The translations under genes and the position numbers were made by a program. Under the pieces are notes generated by a model. The model made no database searches. It was given only the letters and a program-made list of their open reading frames with translations, and was not told the DNA's origin. Shown piece by piece: positions 1 to 8,459 of a DNA stretch of 25,393 nt (positions are counted from its first letter, which is position 1; each line of letters starts with the position of its first letter). This DNA is from JBEVEP01 sp040512755 (GTDB lineage Bacteria > Pseudomonadota > Alphaproteobacteria > Rhizobiales > Rhizobiaceae), in NCBI GenBank assembly GCA_040512755.1, contig JBEVEP010000089.1, positions 1 to 25,393 of the forward strand, in the 5' to 3' direction.

Positions 1-3000
1 AAAAGCTCATCCTGAAGCCTACACTTGCCTTGAGAGCGTAGCTGTCAGCAAAGTTTTCCAGGCTGGTGTCGATCGTGCCCTCGGCATAGAGCGAGTACCT
101 GTCATTACCCCAATTGTAGGAGCCGCCGGCCCCGATGCCGCCCCAGATGCGGTCGTTACGGCTATCGAAACCGACCCCGGCCACGTTGACACGGCTGCCA
201 TCCAGGAATTCGCCATAGAGATTGGCAATGCCGTAGACATGGCTGCGCGCAATCTGGCCGTTCACATCTTGCCAGCTTGCCTCCTTGTCGAGTGCAAGCC
301 CGGCGCGCGCCAGCAGGCCAGCGCCGCGGACGAACCCGACACGCGTGTCATAAGGATCGACAAAGTCGTCGAAGTCCACCGCCGAATAGACCAGCTGCGC
401 CTGCGGCGTCAGCGACCAGTCGTAGCCGAGGGCAATGCGCTGACCACCTTCGATCGATAGCGCATAGCCGAAGCCGTCGTTGCTCTTGACCAGTCCAGGG
501 ACGGTGATGTCCTGGGCGCGCGAGGTGATATCGCTGTCATACCAGGTCAGCTGCGCCTGACCGTCGATATAAAGGCCGTTGGCGCCATACCAGGTCAGCG
601 TGCCGCCGAACCCATAGCCGTCGGTATCGATCGAGCCGTCGCCGAACAAGGACGAGACATCGGCCGAGCCATGACCGTAATGCACGGTGATGCCACCGAT
701 CACGTGGCCAGCCGCACTCTCGTAGAACTGGCCGTCGAGGCCGGCCTGAAGCTTGATCAGGTCGATGTCATAGCCGGTCGAAGAGGTCGACACGCCCGGC
801 TCAAAGCGCGCGTGGCTGCCCTCAATGCGGGTCCACACGCTATTGCCGTCGACCGGATTGTCTGCCGGGCCGCCATCCGTGGACACTCCGGCCGCAGCGG
901 CCGCTCCGCTCCAGTAGCGATTGCCAACACGCTGCTGCAGGGTGGGCAGCCCGTTCAGCGCCAGCAGGACCTGCGGATAGGCCTCATAGAGCGGCGCATT
1001 TGGCTGAAAGCGGCGCGCTTCCCGAAGCGCCGAGCGCAGATACCAGTCGCCGTCGCCCGGGTCGGCGATGCCATTTTGATGCAGCGTGTAGGCATAGGCG
1101 CCACCGATGACCGCCTGCTGGCCATCTTCGGTCACAAAGTCGCTCACCAGCGAGAATTGGCCATTGGAAGCGCCGCCGACACTGATGATCCGGATGCCCT
1201 CGACAGTCTGGCCTCCGCCGCCATCGAGATTGGTCACCTCAACATTGGTCTGGCCGGAGGTTGCGCCGGTGATGACGAGCAGATCGGTGGGCGAGCCGTC
1301 ACCGTCAAGAACCGTCTCGATCTCGATCGTCCCGCCCGCGCCGGTATAGTCGCCTTCTATGGTCAGCGTGCCAATCGAGGCGCCTGGCGCGATGACGCCG
1401 GCATTGGTGGCCGCTCCGACGGAGCCGTACCCCTCAAGCCGGCCGCCGGCAAGGACCGCGGCGACGCTATGCGACATGTCGCCATTGACCTGCAGGATGC
1501 CGCCACCGCTGGCCTGCAGCGTACCAGTGAAATCCCCGTGATCGGCATTAAGGATGGTGCGCCCCGCTATTGCCTCGATCAGGCCGTCTCCCACGAGGCC
1601 TGTTCCGGAACCTGCCGCATTGTCCGCGCCGCCGTTGATGGTCGCGTCAAACGCGTAATCAAGCGCTGTATGATCAAAGACGATGCGCCCGTCGCCCTCC
1701 CCGAACTGGAGTGTTGACGTGATAAGAGTTCCCGGAGCGGCGGGCTCGAAGCTGGGCATTGCCCCGATAGCCATGACGCCGCTGCTGCCTTCGGCACTCG
1801 CCAGAATGACATTGGATGCCGTCACGTTGCCCTGATCGGAAATCTTCAGTGTGCCGTTGCCAGCGTCGCCCACCGCCAGGCCGGAAGAGTTGTTCCACTG
1901 CGACCCTGCGCCGCTCACCGTCACCGTGCCGATGCCGCCGGAAAGCGTGCCAATAGAGCTATCGATGCTGGTCAGGGAGCCGCCCTCGGCGATTTCCAGC
2001 GTGCCGTTGCCCCCGTTACCCACACGCAGGCTGGAAGAGTTGTTCCACTGCGAGTCCGCGCCGCTCACCGTGGCCCAGCCAGTACCGCCGGAAAGCGTGC
2101 CAATAGAGCCACCGCCGCTCGAAACGGCCCCGCCGTCAGTGATCCGCATCACGCCGTCGCCAGCGTCGCCTACAACCAGGCCGGAAGGATTGACCCACTG
2201 CGATCCCGCGCCGCTCACAGTGACCGTGCCAGTGCCGCCGGAGTTGGAGCCGATAATTGCAAAGTCGCTCGACACGTCGCCACCGTCGGTGATCTCCATC
2301 GTGCCGTTGCCAGAGCTGCCCACATAGAGGCCGATAGTGTTGTTCCACTGCGATCCCTCGCCGCGCACGGTTACCCTGCCACTGCCGCCGGGACCGGCGC
2401 CAATAAAGCCAAAGTCATCCGATGCCGAGCCCCCGTTGATGATCTCCAGCGTTCCGTTGCCCTCGTTACCCACGAACAGGCTGATAGAGCTGTTCCACTG
2501 CGATCCCGCGCCGCTCACCGTCACCTCGCCAACGCTGCCGGAATTGAGGCCAACATAGCCAAAGCCATTCGTCGTCACACCGCCACCGCCGGTGATCTCG
2601 AGCGCGCCGTTGCCAGCGTAACCCACATAAAGATCGGAAGAGTTGTTCCACTGCGAGCCTGCACCGCTCACCGTCACCGCGCCAATGCCGCCGGAAAAAA
2701 GGCCAATATAGCCAAAGACATTCGACACGGCGCCGCCGTCAGTTATCTCCAGAGTCCCCGCGCCAGACCGGCCCACAGTCAGGTCGGAAGAGGCATTCCA
2801 CTGCGATCCCGCGCCGCTCACCGTTGCCGCCCCCGTGACGCCGGGATTGACGCCAATAGCGCCAGTGTCACTCGACACCGTGCCGCCCTCTGCGATGTCC
2901 AGCGTGCCGTTGCCAAACCAGCCTACAAACAGGTCGGAGTTGCTCCACTGCGAGTCCGCGCCGCTCACCGTCACAACGCCAGGGCCGCCGGCACTCCCGC

Positions 3001-3238
3001 CAATGGCGCCGCCGTCGCTCGACACAGTGCCACCGCTAGTGATCTCCAGTGCGCCGCTGCCCGAGGCGCCCACCAGCAGATCGCCCACGATATCCCAGGG
3101 CGAGCTTTGCGAGCCGGGGACAGTCACGGTTTGCCCACTATCGATGATAGTTTGCGCAAGAGCAGACGATGAGCTTACCAATGCAACGAGACTAACACCG
3201 TACAGCGGTGCGCAAAATCGAGACCTGAGCAACGGCAT
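1..3238 (-). CDS. Autotransporter (type Va secretion) with T5SS-type passenger repeats and C-terminal outer-membrane barrel
   Basis: This is a 1079-residue frame, open from the ATG at 3238 to the window edge. The ATG is preceded by AGAGGA five bases upstream. Residues 1-29 are a signal peptide (hydrophobic YGVSLVALVSSSSALA, likely cut after ALA or AQ). Residues 30-470 hold one degenerate and eight good copies of a ~50-residue repeat of the T5SS/PEP-CTERM-associated type (VTVSGAGSQWNNS..L.VG..GNGTLEI..GG). Residues ~600-700 carry the typical junction (APGASIGTLTIEGDYTG, then a TDLLVITGATSG stretch). Residues ~800-1079 are an aromatic-rich alternating barrel ending in VGFRMSF, the expected terminal Phe. 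The next, cut codon begins with T, so the stop probably lies just outside the window and the protein is essentially complete. The likely role is a surface-exposed or secreted passenger such as an adhesin; the ligand is unknown. No protease motif is visible in the passenger. The gene is monocistronic in this view. Confidence 0.93.
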   Translation of the reverse strand, partial: MPLLRSRFCAPLYGVSLVALVSSSSALAQTIIDSGQTVTVPGSQSSPWDIVGDLLVGASGSGALEITSGGTVSSDGGAIGGSAGGPGVVTVSGADSQWSNSDLFVGWFGNGTLDIAEGGTVSSDTGAIGVNPGVTGAATVSGAGSQWNASSDLTVGRSGAGTLEITDGGAVSNVFGYIGLFSGGIGAVTVSGAGSQWNNSSDLYVGYAGNGALEITGGGGVTTNGFGYVGLNSGSVGEVTVSGAGSQWNSSISLFVGNEGNGTLEIINGGSASDDFGFIGAGPGGSGRVTVRGEGSQWNNTIGLYVGSSGNGTMEITDGGDVSSDFAIIGSNSGGTGTVTVSGAGSQWVNPSGLVVGDAGDGVMRITDGGAVSSGGGSIGTLSGGTGWATVSGADSQWNNSSSLRVGNGGNGTLEIAEGGSLTSIDSSIGTLSGGIGTVTVSGAGSQWNNSSGLAVGDAGNGTLKISDQGNVTASNVILASAEGSSGVMAIGAMPSFEPAAPGTLITSTLQFGEGDGRIVFDHTALDYAFDATINGGADNAAGSGTGLVGDGLIEAIAGRTILNADHGDFTGTLQASGGGILQVNGDMSHSVAAVLAGGRLEGYGSVGAATNAGVIAPGASIGTLTIEGDYTGAGGTIEIETVLDGDGSPTDLLVITGATSGQTNVEVTNLDGGGGQTVEGIRIISVGGASNGQFSLVSDFVTEDGQQAVIGGAYAYTLHQNGIADPGDGDWYLRSALREARRFQPNAPLYEAYPQVLLALNGLPTLQQRVGNRYWSGAAAAAGVSTDGGPADNPVDGNSVWTRIEGSHARFEPGVSTSSTGYDIDLIKLQAGLDGQFYESAAGHVIGGITVHYGHGSADVSSLFGDGSIDTDGYGFGGTLTWYGANGLYIDGQAQLTWYDSDITSRAQDITVPGLVKSNDGFGYALSIEGGQRIALGYDWSLTPQAQLVYSAVDFDDFVDPYDTRVGFVRGAGLLARAGLALDKEASWQDVNGQIARSHVYGIANLYGEFLDGSRVNVAGVGFDSRNDRIWGGIGAGGSYNWGNDRYSLYAEGTIDTSLENFADSYALKASVGFRMSF
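1829..3028 (-). repeat. Eight tandem ~150-bp repeats coding the autotransporter passenger
   Basis: The Trp of each SQW motif falls at residues 98, 147, 197, 248, 298, 348, 398 and 448, so the unit is 49-51 residues (about 150 bp). DNA conservation is highest over the block coding VSGAGSQWNN and weaker in between. A ninth, degenerate unit (residues ~38-70) precedes the array. The arrangement suggests growth by unequal duplication, with each unit adding turns to a beta-solenoid. That structural reading comes from family knowledge, not from this sequence. Confidence 0.9.
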
Positions 3239-3542
3239 GTACTTCCTCTAATTTTCACCACCAGGCATGCTTACTTTGATCGATCGCTTGGACGTACACG
3301 GCCTGACAATGTTCTCAGCGACTAGGAAGATTTTTATGACAAATCTTCCTAAACACGTCGTTGTGATTCTTTTTTGCAGTTCCCACCCATTCCTGAAGAG
3401 AGATAACGTAGCCCAAACATCCGTGCAACATGCGATAAAGTGTAAACTTTCTTTTACTTTCACCTCTATGTTAGGGATCTCTCATGCTGGTTGTTTTTTC
3501 ATCAAATTGTTAAAATACCACTTCGTTTGTCAGTCCGATGCT
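3239..3542. other. Intergenic region upstream of the autotransporter, AT-richer, no convincing gene
   Basis: This 304-bp gap lies between the panC stop and the autotransporter start and is visibly richer in A/T than the coding DNA around it. It holds a perfect 11-bp inverted repeat (annotated separately) and the autotransporter ribosome binding site. I could not assign a convincing -35/-10 pair. Short open frames here resemble no known protein. Confidence 0.6.
3323..3351. promoter_or_regulatory. Perfect 11-bp inverted repeat upstream of the autotransporter
   Basis: TAGGAAGATTT (3323-3333) and AAATCTTCCTA (3341-3351) are exact reverse complements separated by 7 bases. The element lies about 85-113 bp upstream of the autotransporter ATG. 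It has no U-tract in either direction, so an operator or a leader-RNA hairpin is likelier than a terminator. The cognate regulator is unknown. Confidence 0.5.
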
Positions 3543-4394
3543 TTAGGTTCTGCCCACCTCGACATTGTCGATGAGGCGTATTTCGCCGAGCCAGGCGGCG
3601 ACAAGCAGGCGTGCCGGCCTGTCGGCTTTGTCGAGCGGCGTCAGATCGGTCTCCGAACGAAGCTCCAGATATTCCACGTCGCGGAACCCGGCGGCCAAGA
3701 TTGCGGCCTTTGCTTCAGGGAGGATCGGGCCGGCGGGCGACCCTGCGGATAGCCGGCGGGCAGCGTCGAAAAGCACCTCCGCCAATCGGGGGGCGATCAT
3801 CCGTTCCTCGGCGCTCATGCGCGCATTGCGCGACGACATGGCGAGCCCGTCACTCTCCCGGACGGTCGGGCAGGACACGATCTCGGTGGGAATATCGAGG
3901 TCGCGCGCCATTCTGCGCACGACCAGAAGCTGCTGAAAATCCTTCTCCCCGAAGAAGGCGAGATCGGCCTGGGTCTGCAGGAACAGCTTGGCGACGACCG
4001 TCGCCACGCCATCAAAATGGCCGGGCCTGAACCTGCCACACAAGCCCTCGCTCACGCCGGACACCGAAACCGTCGTGGCAAAACCGGGCGGATAGATTTC
4101 CGTGGCATCCGGGGCATAGAGAAGATGCGCACCGACGGGTCCGATCTTGGCCGCATCCTGCACCTCCGTGCGCGGATAGGCGGCGAGATCGGTGGCATTG
4201 TTGAACTGTTTCGGATTGACAAAGAGGGTCACGATCACCCGGTCTGCCCGGACGAGTGCTGCGCGCGCCAGACTGAGATGTCCCTCGTGCAAAGCGCCCA
4301 TCGTCGGCACGACAGCCACCTTGGCCCCCTCCCGCCGCCAGCCGGACACGGTTGCCCGAAGCTCGCCCACGGTGCGGACAATCGGTACGGTCAT
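3543..4394 (-). CDS. panC: Pantothenate synthetase (pantoate--beta-alanine ligase)
   Basis: The enzyme joins pantoate and beta-alanine with ATP to make pantothenate, the last step of vitamin B5 synthesis, in the cytoplasm. The 283 residues match the usual family length. Visible signatures are PTMGALHEGHLSL at residues 30-42 (the HxGH-type nucleotide-binding segment), LFVNPKQFN at ~57-65, GRFRPGHFDGV at ~120-130, FFGEKDFQQ at ~147-155 and the KMSKS-like VRESDGLAMSSRN segment. The ATG overlaps the panB stop as ATGA, so the two are translationally coupled in a panB-panC operon. Confidence 0.97.
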   Translation of the reverse strand: MTVPIVRTVGELRATVSGWRREGAKVAVVPTMGALHEGHLSLARAALVRADRVIVTLFVNPKQFNNATDLAAYPRTEVQDAAKIGPVGAHLLYAPDATEIYPPGFATTVSVSGVSEGLCGRFRPGHFDGVATVVAKLFLQTQADLAFFGEKDFQQLLVVRRMARDLDIPTEIVSCPTVRESDGLAMSSRNARMSAEERMIAPRLAEVLFDAARRLSAGSPAGPILPEAKAAILAAGFRDVEYLELRSETDLTPLDKADRPARLLVAAWLGEIRLIDNVEVGRT

Positions 4395-5236
4395 GCGGTT
4401 TTCCCTCTGTCCGGGGAGTTTGGCGTCTCGCCAAAGGTATGCTCGTTTGCGGGAAACCGCCTGTTGCGGACCTCCTCCGCGTAAGCCGCGATCGCGGCTT
4501 CCGCCTGTTGGCCAAGTTCGGCGTAGCGCTTGACGAATTTCGGCCGGAAGTCCGTGAACATGCCCAGCATGTCGTCAACCACCAGTATCTGCCCATCGCA
4601 GGCGGCAGAAGCACCGATCCCGACCGTCGGGATTGCGATGCTTTCCGTGATCCGGCGCGCCAACGGTTCGGCGATCTTTTCAAGCACCACGGAGAAAGCC
4701 CCCGCTGCTGCAACCGCGTCAGCATCGCGCATGATCCGGTCCGCTTCGCCGCCTCGGCCCCGGACGGGATAGCCGCCGAAGGCATTGACGGACTGGGGCG
4801 TCAACCCGACATGCGCCATGACGGGAATGCCGCGACCGGTCAGAAAGCGGATCGTCTCCGCCATCGTCTCGCCGCCTTCGAGCTTCACCGCGCCGCATCC
4901 GGTTTCGGCCATAAGGCGGGCGGCGTTGCGAAATGCCTGCTCCGGACCCTCCTCGTAGGTGCCGAACGGCATGTCGACCACCATCAGCGCGCGCTCGACG
5001 CCGCGCCTGACTGCCTTGCCATGCATGGTCATCATGTCGAGCGTCACGCCAAGTGTCGAGGGAAGGCCGTGAAGGACCATGCCGACGCTGTCGCCGACCA
5101 GAACCAGATCGCAATGCCCGTCGACCAGCCGCGCCATCGGCGTCGTGTAGGCAGTGAGACAAACGAACGGCGTGCCGCCCTTCCGCGCCGCAATGTCCGG
5201 CGGTGTCAGGGCCCTGGTCTGCGCTGATGCGCTCAC
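4391..5236 (-). CDS. panB: 3-methyl-2-oxobutanoate hydroxymethyltransferase (ketopantoate hydroxymethyltransferase)
   Basis: The enzyme makes ketopantoate from alpha-ketoisovalerate and methylene-tetrahydrofolate, the first committed step to pantothenate. Family motifs are the CLTAYTTPMA segment near the N-terminus, LVGDSVGMVLHG (metal ligand Asp), VKLEGG, and GIPVMAHVGLTPQ. I chose the GTG at 5236 (MSASAQTR...) because AGGAGG sits six bases upstream and this matches the usual N-terminus. A longer frame from an upstream ATG at 5281 would run through that ribosome binding site. The length is then 281 residues. The 3' end overlaps panC by four bases. Confidence 0.95.
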   Translation of the reverse strand: MSASAQTRALTPPDIAARKGGTPFVCLTAYTTPMARLVDGHCDLVLVGDSVGMVLHGLPSTLGVTLDMMTMHGKAVRRGVERALMVVDMPFGTYEEGPEQAFRNAARLMAETGCGAVKLEGGETMAETIRFLTGRGIPVMAHVGLTPQSVNAFGGYPVRGRGGEADRIMRDADAVAAAGAFSVVLEKIAEPLARRITESIAIPTVGIGASAACDGQILVVDDMLGMFTDFRPKFVKRYAELGQQAEAAIAAYAEEVRNRRFPANEHTFGETPNSPDRGKTA

Positions 5237-5657
5237 ATCCGTCCTCCTCAACGTTAACGCGACCGGCAGGCCCTGTGGCACAATTTTTTGTGGATGCGAA
5301 GGGAAATCGTAAACGTGCGTTGGGGTCGCCCCGTTCTATGCTTCGGTTCTGTATTCCGCGTGTCCGAAACGGGTACGATCGGCCAAAATCTCTCAATCGC
5401 CGCGCGAGAACTGCGAGATTATGAGAGTGACCTAGCCCTTCTGGACAGAAGCCCGCGCCAGCTTCCATCAAAATTCCTTAAACATTTGATATTTATACAA
5501 AATATAGGTTTCAAAATGGAAACGGGGGCTAATTCTATCCACCTCCGGCAGCCCGCCGTAGTGCAATGCGTATAGGATTCCGGATGCCAATTCCGGACGG
5601 AAAACCGGTCCACTTTTCCTGGAATTGCTCCGGGGAAGACAGTGATGGGACGAAGAT
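5237..5657. other. Intergenic region between ribB and panB, no gene seen
   Basis: This 421-bp gap has an AT-rich core (about 5465-5520) that probably carries the panBC promoter on the minus strand. I could not fix one -35/-10 pair with good spacing. Its ribB-proximal end holds a nested inverted repeat of rhizobial type (annotated separately). No open frame here has a recognisable product. Confidence 0.55.
5586..5628. repeat. Rhizobial-type intergenic hairpin repeat, copy 1
   Basis: The outer arms CAATTCC (5588-5594) and GGAATTG (5621-5627) and the inner arms GGAAAA (5599-5604) and TTTTCC (5614-5619) form a nested perfect hairpin around the loop CCGGTCCAC. The core GAAAACCGG..TCCACTTTT recurs near 20220-20247. 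I recognise this style of element as common in intergenic DNA of Mesorhizobium and relatives. It lies 30-72 bp past the ribB stop and could also help end that transcript. Confidence 0.6.
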
Positions 5658-6758
5658 TCAGAGAATCTCGGTCTTCGCTATCCTGATGCCGAAGCCTTCG
5701 AGACCGACATAGTGCCGCTCACGCGAGGCCATCAGATTGATGGAAGAGATGCCGAGATCTCTCAATATCTGCGCGCCGAGGCCGATTTCGCGCCATTCGC
5801 TTTCGCGGCGGCGGGCCTCCTCATGATCCTCGCGCTCGCCTTGTGACGGCCGGTTGCGCGCCTGATGAGCGACGCCGACTGAGCCCTCGCGCAGATAGAC
5901 GATCACGCCGCGCTTCTTGTCGCCCATCGCCTTCATGATGTCATGCAACCGGTACTCGGTGCCAAACACATCGGTAACAACGTCCTCCGAGTGAAGTCTG
6001 ACGGGCACTTCCTCGCCGTCGCGAATATCGCCGAAAACGATCGCCAGATGGTGCATAACGTCCCAAGGCAGGGTGTAGGTGTATGCCTTCGCCTTGCCGC
6101 CCGGCGTGTCGATGTCGAAACATTCGATCCGCTCGATCAACGTTTCCTGGCGCTGGCGATAAGCGATGAGATCGGCAACCGAGACCTGCTTCAGCCCGTT
6201 CTGTTCGGCAAAGGCCGTTACTTGCGGCCCGCGCATCACTGAGCCGTCATCGTTGACCAGCTCACAGATCGCACCGACCGGAGGCAGGCCTGCAAGCTTG
6301 CACAGATCGACCGCGGCCTCCGTGTGGCCAGAGCGCATCAGCACCCCGCCTTCCCGCGCCACCAAAGGGAAGATATGGCCGGGCCGCACGAAGTCCGACG
6401 CACCGACATTGCCGTTGGCCAGATTGCGGACCGTCAGCGTGCGGTCGTCAGCAGAGATACCGGTTGTCGTGCCATGTTTGAAATCAACGCTGACGGTGAA
6501 GGCAGTGCCATGCGGCGCATCATTGTCTGCGACCATAGGCGCAAGATTGAGGCGCCTTGCCTCCTCGCGCGGCATGGGCGCGCACACGATGCCGGAGGTG
6601 TAACGCACGATGAACGCCATCTTTTCGGGCGTGCAATGTACCGCGGCAATGATGAGGTCGCCTTCATTCTCGCGTCCGTCATCGTCCATCACGACGACAA
6701 TTTCGCCGCGCTCGAACGCACGGATCGCTTCGACGACTTTCTTTTGATCGTAAGGCAT
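5658..6758 (-). CDS. ribB: 3,4-dihydroxy-2-butanone 4-phosphate synthase with degenerate GTP cyclohydrolase II-like C-terminal half
   Basis: Residues 1-~200 are a complete RibB domain that converts ribulose 5-phosphate to the four-carbon riboflavin precursor. It shows RENEGDL (29-35, Mg-binding Glu), RPGHIFPL (125-132) and RSGHTEAAVDL (142-152). Residues ~205-366 align with GTP cyclohydrolase II (RLHSEDVVTDVFG), but the zinc triad region normally written SECLTGDVFGSLRCDCG has no cysteines here, so cyclohydrolase activity is unlikely. This is the known split seen in many alphaproteobacteria, and a separate RibA is expected elsewhere. I start at the ATG at 6758 (MPYDQKK). A TTG three codons upstream is possible. 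It lies 79 bp downstream of aroC and is probably cotranscribed with it. Confidence 0.94.
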   Translation of the reverse strand: MPYDQKKVVEAIRAFERGEIVVVMDDDGRENEGDLIIAAVHCTPEKMAFIVRYTSGIVCAPMPREEARRLNLAPMVADNDAPHGTAFTVSVDFKHGTTTGISADDRTLTVRNLANGNVGASDFVRPGHIFPLVAREGGVLMRSGHTEAAVDLCKLAGLPPVGAICELVNDDGSVMRGPQVTAFAEQNGLKQVSVADLIAYRQRQETLIERIECFDIDTPGGKAKAYTYTLPWDVMHHLAIVFGDIRDGEEVPVRLHSEDVVTDVFGTEYRLHDIMKAMGDKKRGVIVYLREGSVGVAHQARNRPSQGEREDHEEARRRESEWREIGLGAQILRDLGISSINLMASRERHYVGLEGFGIRIAKTEIL

Positions 6759-6837
6759 TTTTCTCAATCAACCCAAATAGCTGCTGTGGGACTTTACAGC
6801 GAACCTTGCAAGGGACTTCGCCATCGCCGCCAATCCC

Positions 6838-7938
6838 TCAGACCCTGCCCGTCTGGCCGCGATGCCGAAGATAATGATCGGCGATCGCGCAGGCCACCAT
6901 GGCCTCGCCGATCGGTACTGCGCGAATGCCGACACATGGATCGTGCCGGCCCTTGGTCATCACATCGACATTCTTGCCGTCTGCATCGACGGACTTTCGC
7001 GGCGTCAGAATCGATGACGTCGGCTTGACAGCGAAGCGCGCGACGATTGGCTGCCCCGTCGAAATGCCGCCAAGGATACCGCCGGCGTTATTCGACAGGA
7101 ACATCGGCTTACCGTCATCTCCCACTCGCATCTCGTCAGCGTTCTTCTCGCCGGTGATGCGCGCCGCCTCAAAGCCATTGCCGATCTCAACGCCCTTGAC
7201 CGCATTGATCGACATAAGATTGGAGGCGATATCCTGATCCAGCTTGCCATAGATCGGGGCTCCAAGACCCGCAGGCACTCCCTCAGCGACAATCTCAATC
7301 ACTGCGCCCACCGACGAACCGGCTTTGCGGATGCCATCCAGATAATCGGCAAATCCGGCGACCGACTGCCTGTCCGGCGTGAAGAACGGATTCTCCGCGT
7401 CGCCAATGAAATCCCAGTCCCAGCGGTCACGGTCGATTGACTTCTCGCCCATCGCTACCAGAGCGCCCCGCACAATCATTCCAGGCACGACCTTGCGGGC
7501 CAGCGCCCCTGCCGCGACGCGCGCGGCAGTCTCTCGTGCCGACGAGCGGCCGCCGCCGCGAAAATCGCGGATGCCATACTTGACGTCATAGGTGTAGTCG
7601 GCGTGGCCCGGCCGGTACTGCCGGGCGATATCGCCATAGTCCTTGGAGCGCTGGTCGACATTCTCGATCATCATTGAGATCGGTGTGCCGGTTGAAACCA
7701 TGGTCTCACCGTCCGATTCCAGCACGAAACCGGACAGCACGCGCACCTCATCCGGCTCGCGACGCTGTGTCACGAAGCGCGATTGGCCCGGCCGGCGCTT
7801 GTCGAGTTCCGCCTGGATGTCGTCCCTGGTGAACCGAATGCCGGGCGGGCAGCCATCAACGACACAGCCGAGCGCTGCCCCATGGCTTTCGCCCCATGTG
7901 GTGACGCGGAACATGTGCCCGAACGTATTGTGCGACAT
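6838..7938 (-). CDS. aroC: Chorismate synthase
   Basis: The enzyme forms chorismate from EPSP with reduced FMN, the last common step to aromatic amino acids and folate. The 366 residues show the three family signatures: GESHG at 16-20, RPGHADYTYDVKYG followed by RGGGRSSARET in the middle, and KGRHDPC near the C-terminus. Its need for reduced FMN makes a neighbouring riboflavin gene (ribB, downstream on the same strand) functionally sensible. The start ATG at 7938 gives MSHNTFGHMFRVTTWGESHG, the standard N-terminus. Confidence 0.97.
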   Translation of the reverse strand: MSHNTFGHMFRVTTWGESHGAALGCVVDGCPPGIRFTRDDIQAELDKRRPGQSRFVTQRREPDEVRVLSGFVLESDGETMVSTGTPISMMIENVDQRSKDYGDIARQYRPGHADYTYDVKYGIRDFRGGGRSSARETAARVAAGALARKVVPGMIVRGALVAMGEKSIDRDRWDWDFIGDAENPFFTPDRQSVAGFADYLDGIRKAGSSVGAVIEIVAEGVPAGLGAPIYGKLDQDIASNLMSINAVKGVEIGNGFEAARITGEKNADEMRVGDDGKPMFLSNNAGGILGGISTGQPIVARFAVKPTSSILTPRKSVDADGKNVDVMTKGRHDPCVGIRAVPIGEAMVACAIADHYLRHRGQTGRV

Positions 7939-8117
7939 TTCCAGCTCCGCCCGTGCCCGGCCGAGGCCGGATGCTCGGCAGCGTTCTATTGACGTTTTCT
8001 GTGGGGGTCAAATGACCTGTGTGCGATTTAGTTTTGACAAATTCGCCGTGTTATTGCTCTCTTCACCCGCCCGTCCCAACGTGTCCCCGCAACATGCGGA
8101 GCGAAAGGAACAGACGA

Positions 8118-8369
8118 ATGAAGCGAACTCTCATCGGCGCCTTAGCCGGTCTGGCAATGTTTTCCAGCGCCGCGCTTGCAGCCGAGGCTGAAGGCCAGAT
8201 CCAGTCGATCGACAAGGAGAACCTGACGATCACACTGAGCGACGGCAAATCCTACAAGCTGCCAGGCGAGTTCGATGTCGACGCCCTGAAGGAAGGTATG
8301 GACGTCATACTGGCGTATGACCAGGTCGGCGGAGAGAACCTCATCACCGACATGGAACTGTCGGAATAG
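8118..8369 (+). CDS. DUF1344 family small exported protein
   Basis: This 83-residue protein has a clear Sec signal peptide (MKRTLIGALAGLAMFSSAALA, cut near residue 21) and a ~62-residue mature domain (EGQIQSIDKENLTITLSDGKSYKLP) recognised as DUF1344, a rhizobial periplasmic family of unknown function. The ATG at 8118 is preferred because AGGA lies eight bases upstream and the signal peptide begins there; a longer in-frame start at 8019 only adds sequence unlike the family. A TTGACA at 8034-8039 is a possible -35 box, but no good -10 follows. The gene is divergent from aroC and convergent with the histidine phosphatase gene. Confidence 0.82.
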   Translation: MKRTLIGALAGLAMFSSAALAAEAEGQIQSIDKENLTITLSDGKSYKLPGEFDVDALKEGMDVILAYDQVGGENLITDMELSE

Positions 8370-8373
8370 CGCT

Positions 8374-8396
8374 GATAACGGCGAATCGCCGCTATC
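8374..8396. terminator. Terminator-like hairpin between convergent genes
   Basis: GATAACGGCGA and TCGCCGCTATC pair with a single mismatch around a very small loop, just after the DUF1344 stop and before the end of the convergent phosphatase gene. No U-tract follows on either strand, so the call rests on position and symmetry only. Confidence 0.3.
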
Positions 8397-8459
8397 TCCT
8401 GAACATATGGATCGCGCTATCTCAAATCGGATTGGTCGCAGACCGATGAGTCACACGCC

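Noticed and set aside
671..1717. 348-residue open frame on the plus strand
   Set aside because: It lies fully antisense to the autotransporter, whose own frame shows a signal peptide, repeats and barrel. The plus-strand product has no recognisable domain.
1851..3251. Proline/serine-rich repetitive plus-strand frames (1851-2327, 2337-2558, 2835-3251)
   Set aside because: The repeats (PPESVPIE.., PLTVT) are the reverse-strand reading of the autotransporter repeat DNA, not an independent protein.
3248..3463. 71-residue minus-strand frame just before the autotransporter ATG
   Set aside because: It starts with GTG, has no family resemblance, runs through the 11-bp inverted repeat and lies in promoter-like AT-rich DNA. 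A leader peptide cannot be excluded but is unsupported.
4352..5227. 291-residue plus-strand frame
   Set aside because: It is antisense to panB/panC, both of which have complete family motifs. It is a shadow of high-GC coding DNA.
5237..5657. FMN riboswitch or other known riboswitch near ribB
   Set aside because: ribB is downstream of aroC with only 79 bp before it, and this gap is at its 3' end. I saw no conserved FMN-aptamer blocks in either place.
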